A stretch of 13,191 nt of DNA from Bacillota bacterium. GTDB taxonomy: Bacteria; Bacillota; Clostridia; Christensenellales; CAG-138. The position numbers were made by a program, and so were the translations under genes. Below are positions 13,095-13,191 of the stretch, in pieces; positions within the stretch are counted from its first letter, which is position 1, and each line of letters starts with the position of its first letter. The notes beneath the pieces are model-generated. The model did not search any database. It had not been told where the DNA came from and saw only the letters and a program-made list of their open reading frames with translations. The stretch is taken from NCBI GenBank assembly GCA_023453725.1, contig JAEXTB010000229.1, forward strand, positions 1-13,191, read 5' to 3'.

Positions 13095-13191
13095 GCGGAT
13101 GGTATAGGCCAAAAGCAATGCGCAGTAGCGCAAATGGCTGCTGTTAACGAAGGAGTCTGCTTCCCGCTTTACAGTTCACCAAACGCTACAC

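Noticed and set aside
13134..13191. Plus-strand ATG frame open to the right edge (MAAVNEGVCF...)
   Set aside because: No ribosome binding site or promoter, and only 19 codons are visible; it cannot be told from chance.
1..13191. Search by eye for CRISPR arrays, insertion sequences, toxin-antitoxin pairs, phage or defence genes
   Set aside because: No regularly spaced repeats, transposase, integrase, nuclease or methyltransferase motifs were seen; the only toxin-like hint is the 21-residue peptide, which is listed separately.

Overview
The window looks like a chromosomal segment of a moderately GC-rich member of the Clostridia (Bacillota). This is an inference, not an identification. It rests on strong AGGAG-type ribosome binding sites, TTGACA/TATAAT promoters, many T-tailed hairpin terminators, short lipoproteins with Ser/Pro/Thr-rich linkers, and families common in anaerobic Firmicutes (DUF2294, DUF4914, a LacI regulator next to a sugar-type binding lipoprotein, alr next to nnr). 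No phage, transposon, CRISPR or plasmid feature was found.

Left part, bases 1-2291, minus strand: a LacI-family regulator is followed by a sugar-type ABC transporter binding lipoprotein that runs off the left edge. The rest of the uptake locus presumably lies beyond it. Bases 2292-2603 form a dense divergent control region. It holds a near-consensus promoter for the regulator, three CG-centred operator-like boxes about one helical turn apart just downstream of that promoter, a 12-bp palindrome in the promoter spacer, an 18-bp perfect palindrome, and a promoter for the rightward genes.

Bases 2604-7202, plus strand: a compact run encodes a metal-dependent amidohydrolase, alanine racemase (alr), a bifunctional NAD(P)H-hydrate epimerase/dehydratase (nnr) and a DJ-1/PfpI-family protein, closed by a strong terminator. 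The alr ribosome binding site starts at the amidohydrolase stop codon, so these two are probably translated together. The logic mixes cell-wall D-alanine supply with metabolite repair.

Bases 7203-10316: a plus-strand lipoprotein with its own extended -10 promoter is followed by minus-strand genes. Listed by rising coordinate, these are two tiny genes (21 and 49 codons, each with a good ribosome binding site, sharing a terminator), an AlkD-like DNA-alkylation-repair protein, a second lipoprotein, and tRNA-Leu(CAA) with its own promoter and terminator.

Bases 10317-13191, minus strand: a DUF2294 protein with a strong promoter is followed by a T-tailed terminator and then, within 20 bases, by a 646-residue DUF4914-type protein. 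That protein has a P-loop and an Asp-Asp motif resembling HPr kinase and PEP carboxykinase. A terminator immediately in front of a gene with no obvious promoter of its own suggests conditional read-through. The DUF4914 gene ends in a long imperfect hairpin. The most promising leads are this DUF2294/DUF4914 unit, the two tiny genes, and the palindrome-rich divergent control region. None of them is proof of a new system.
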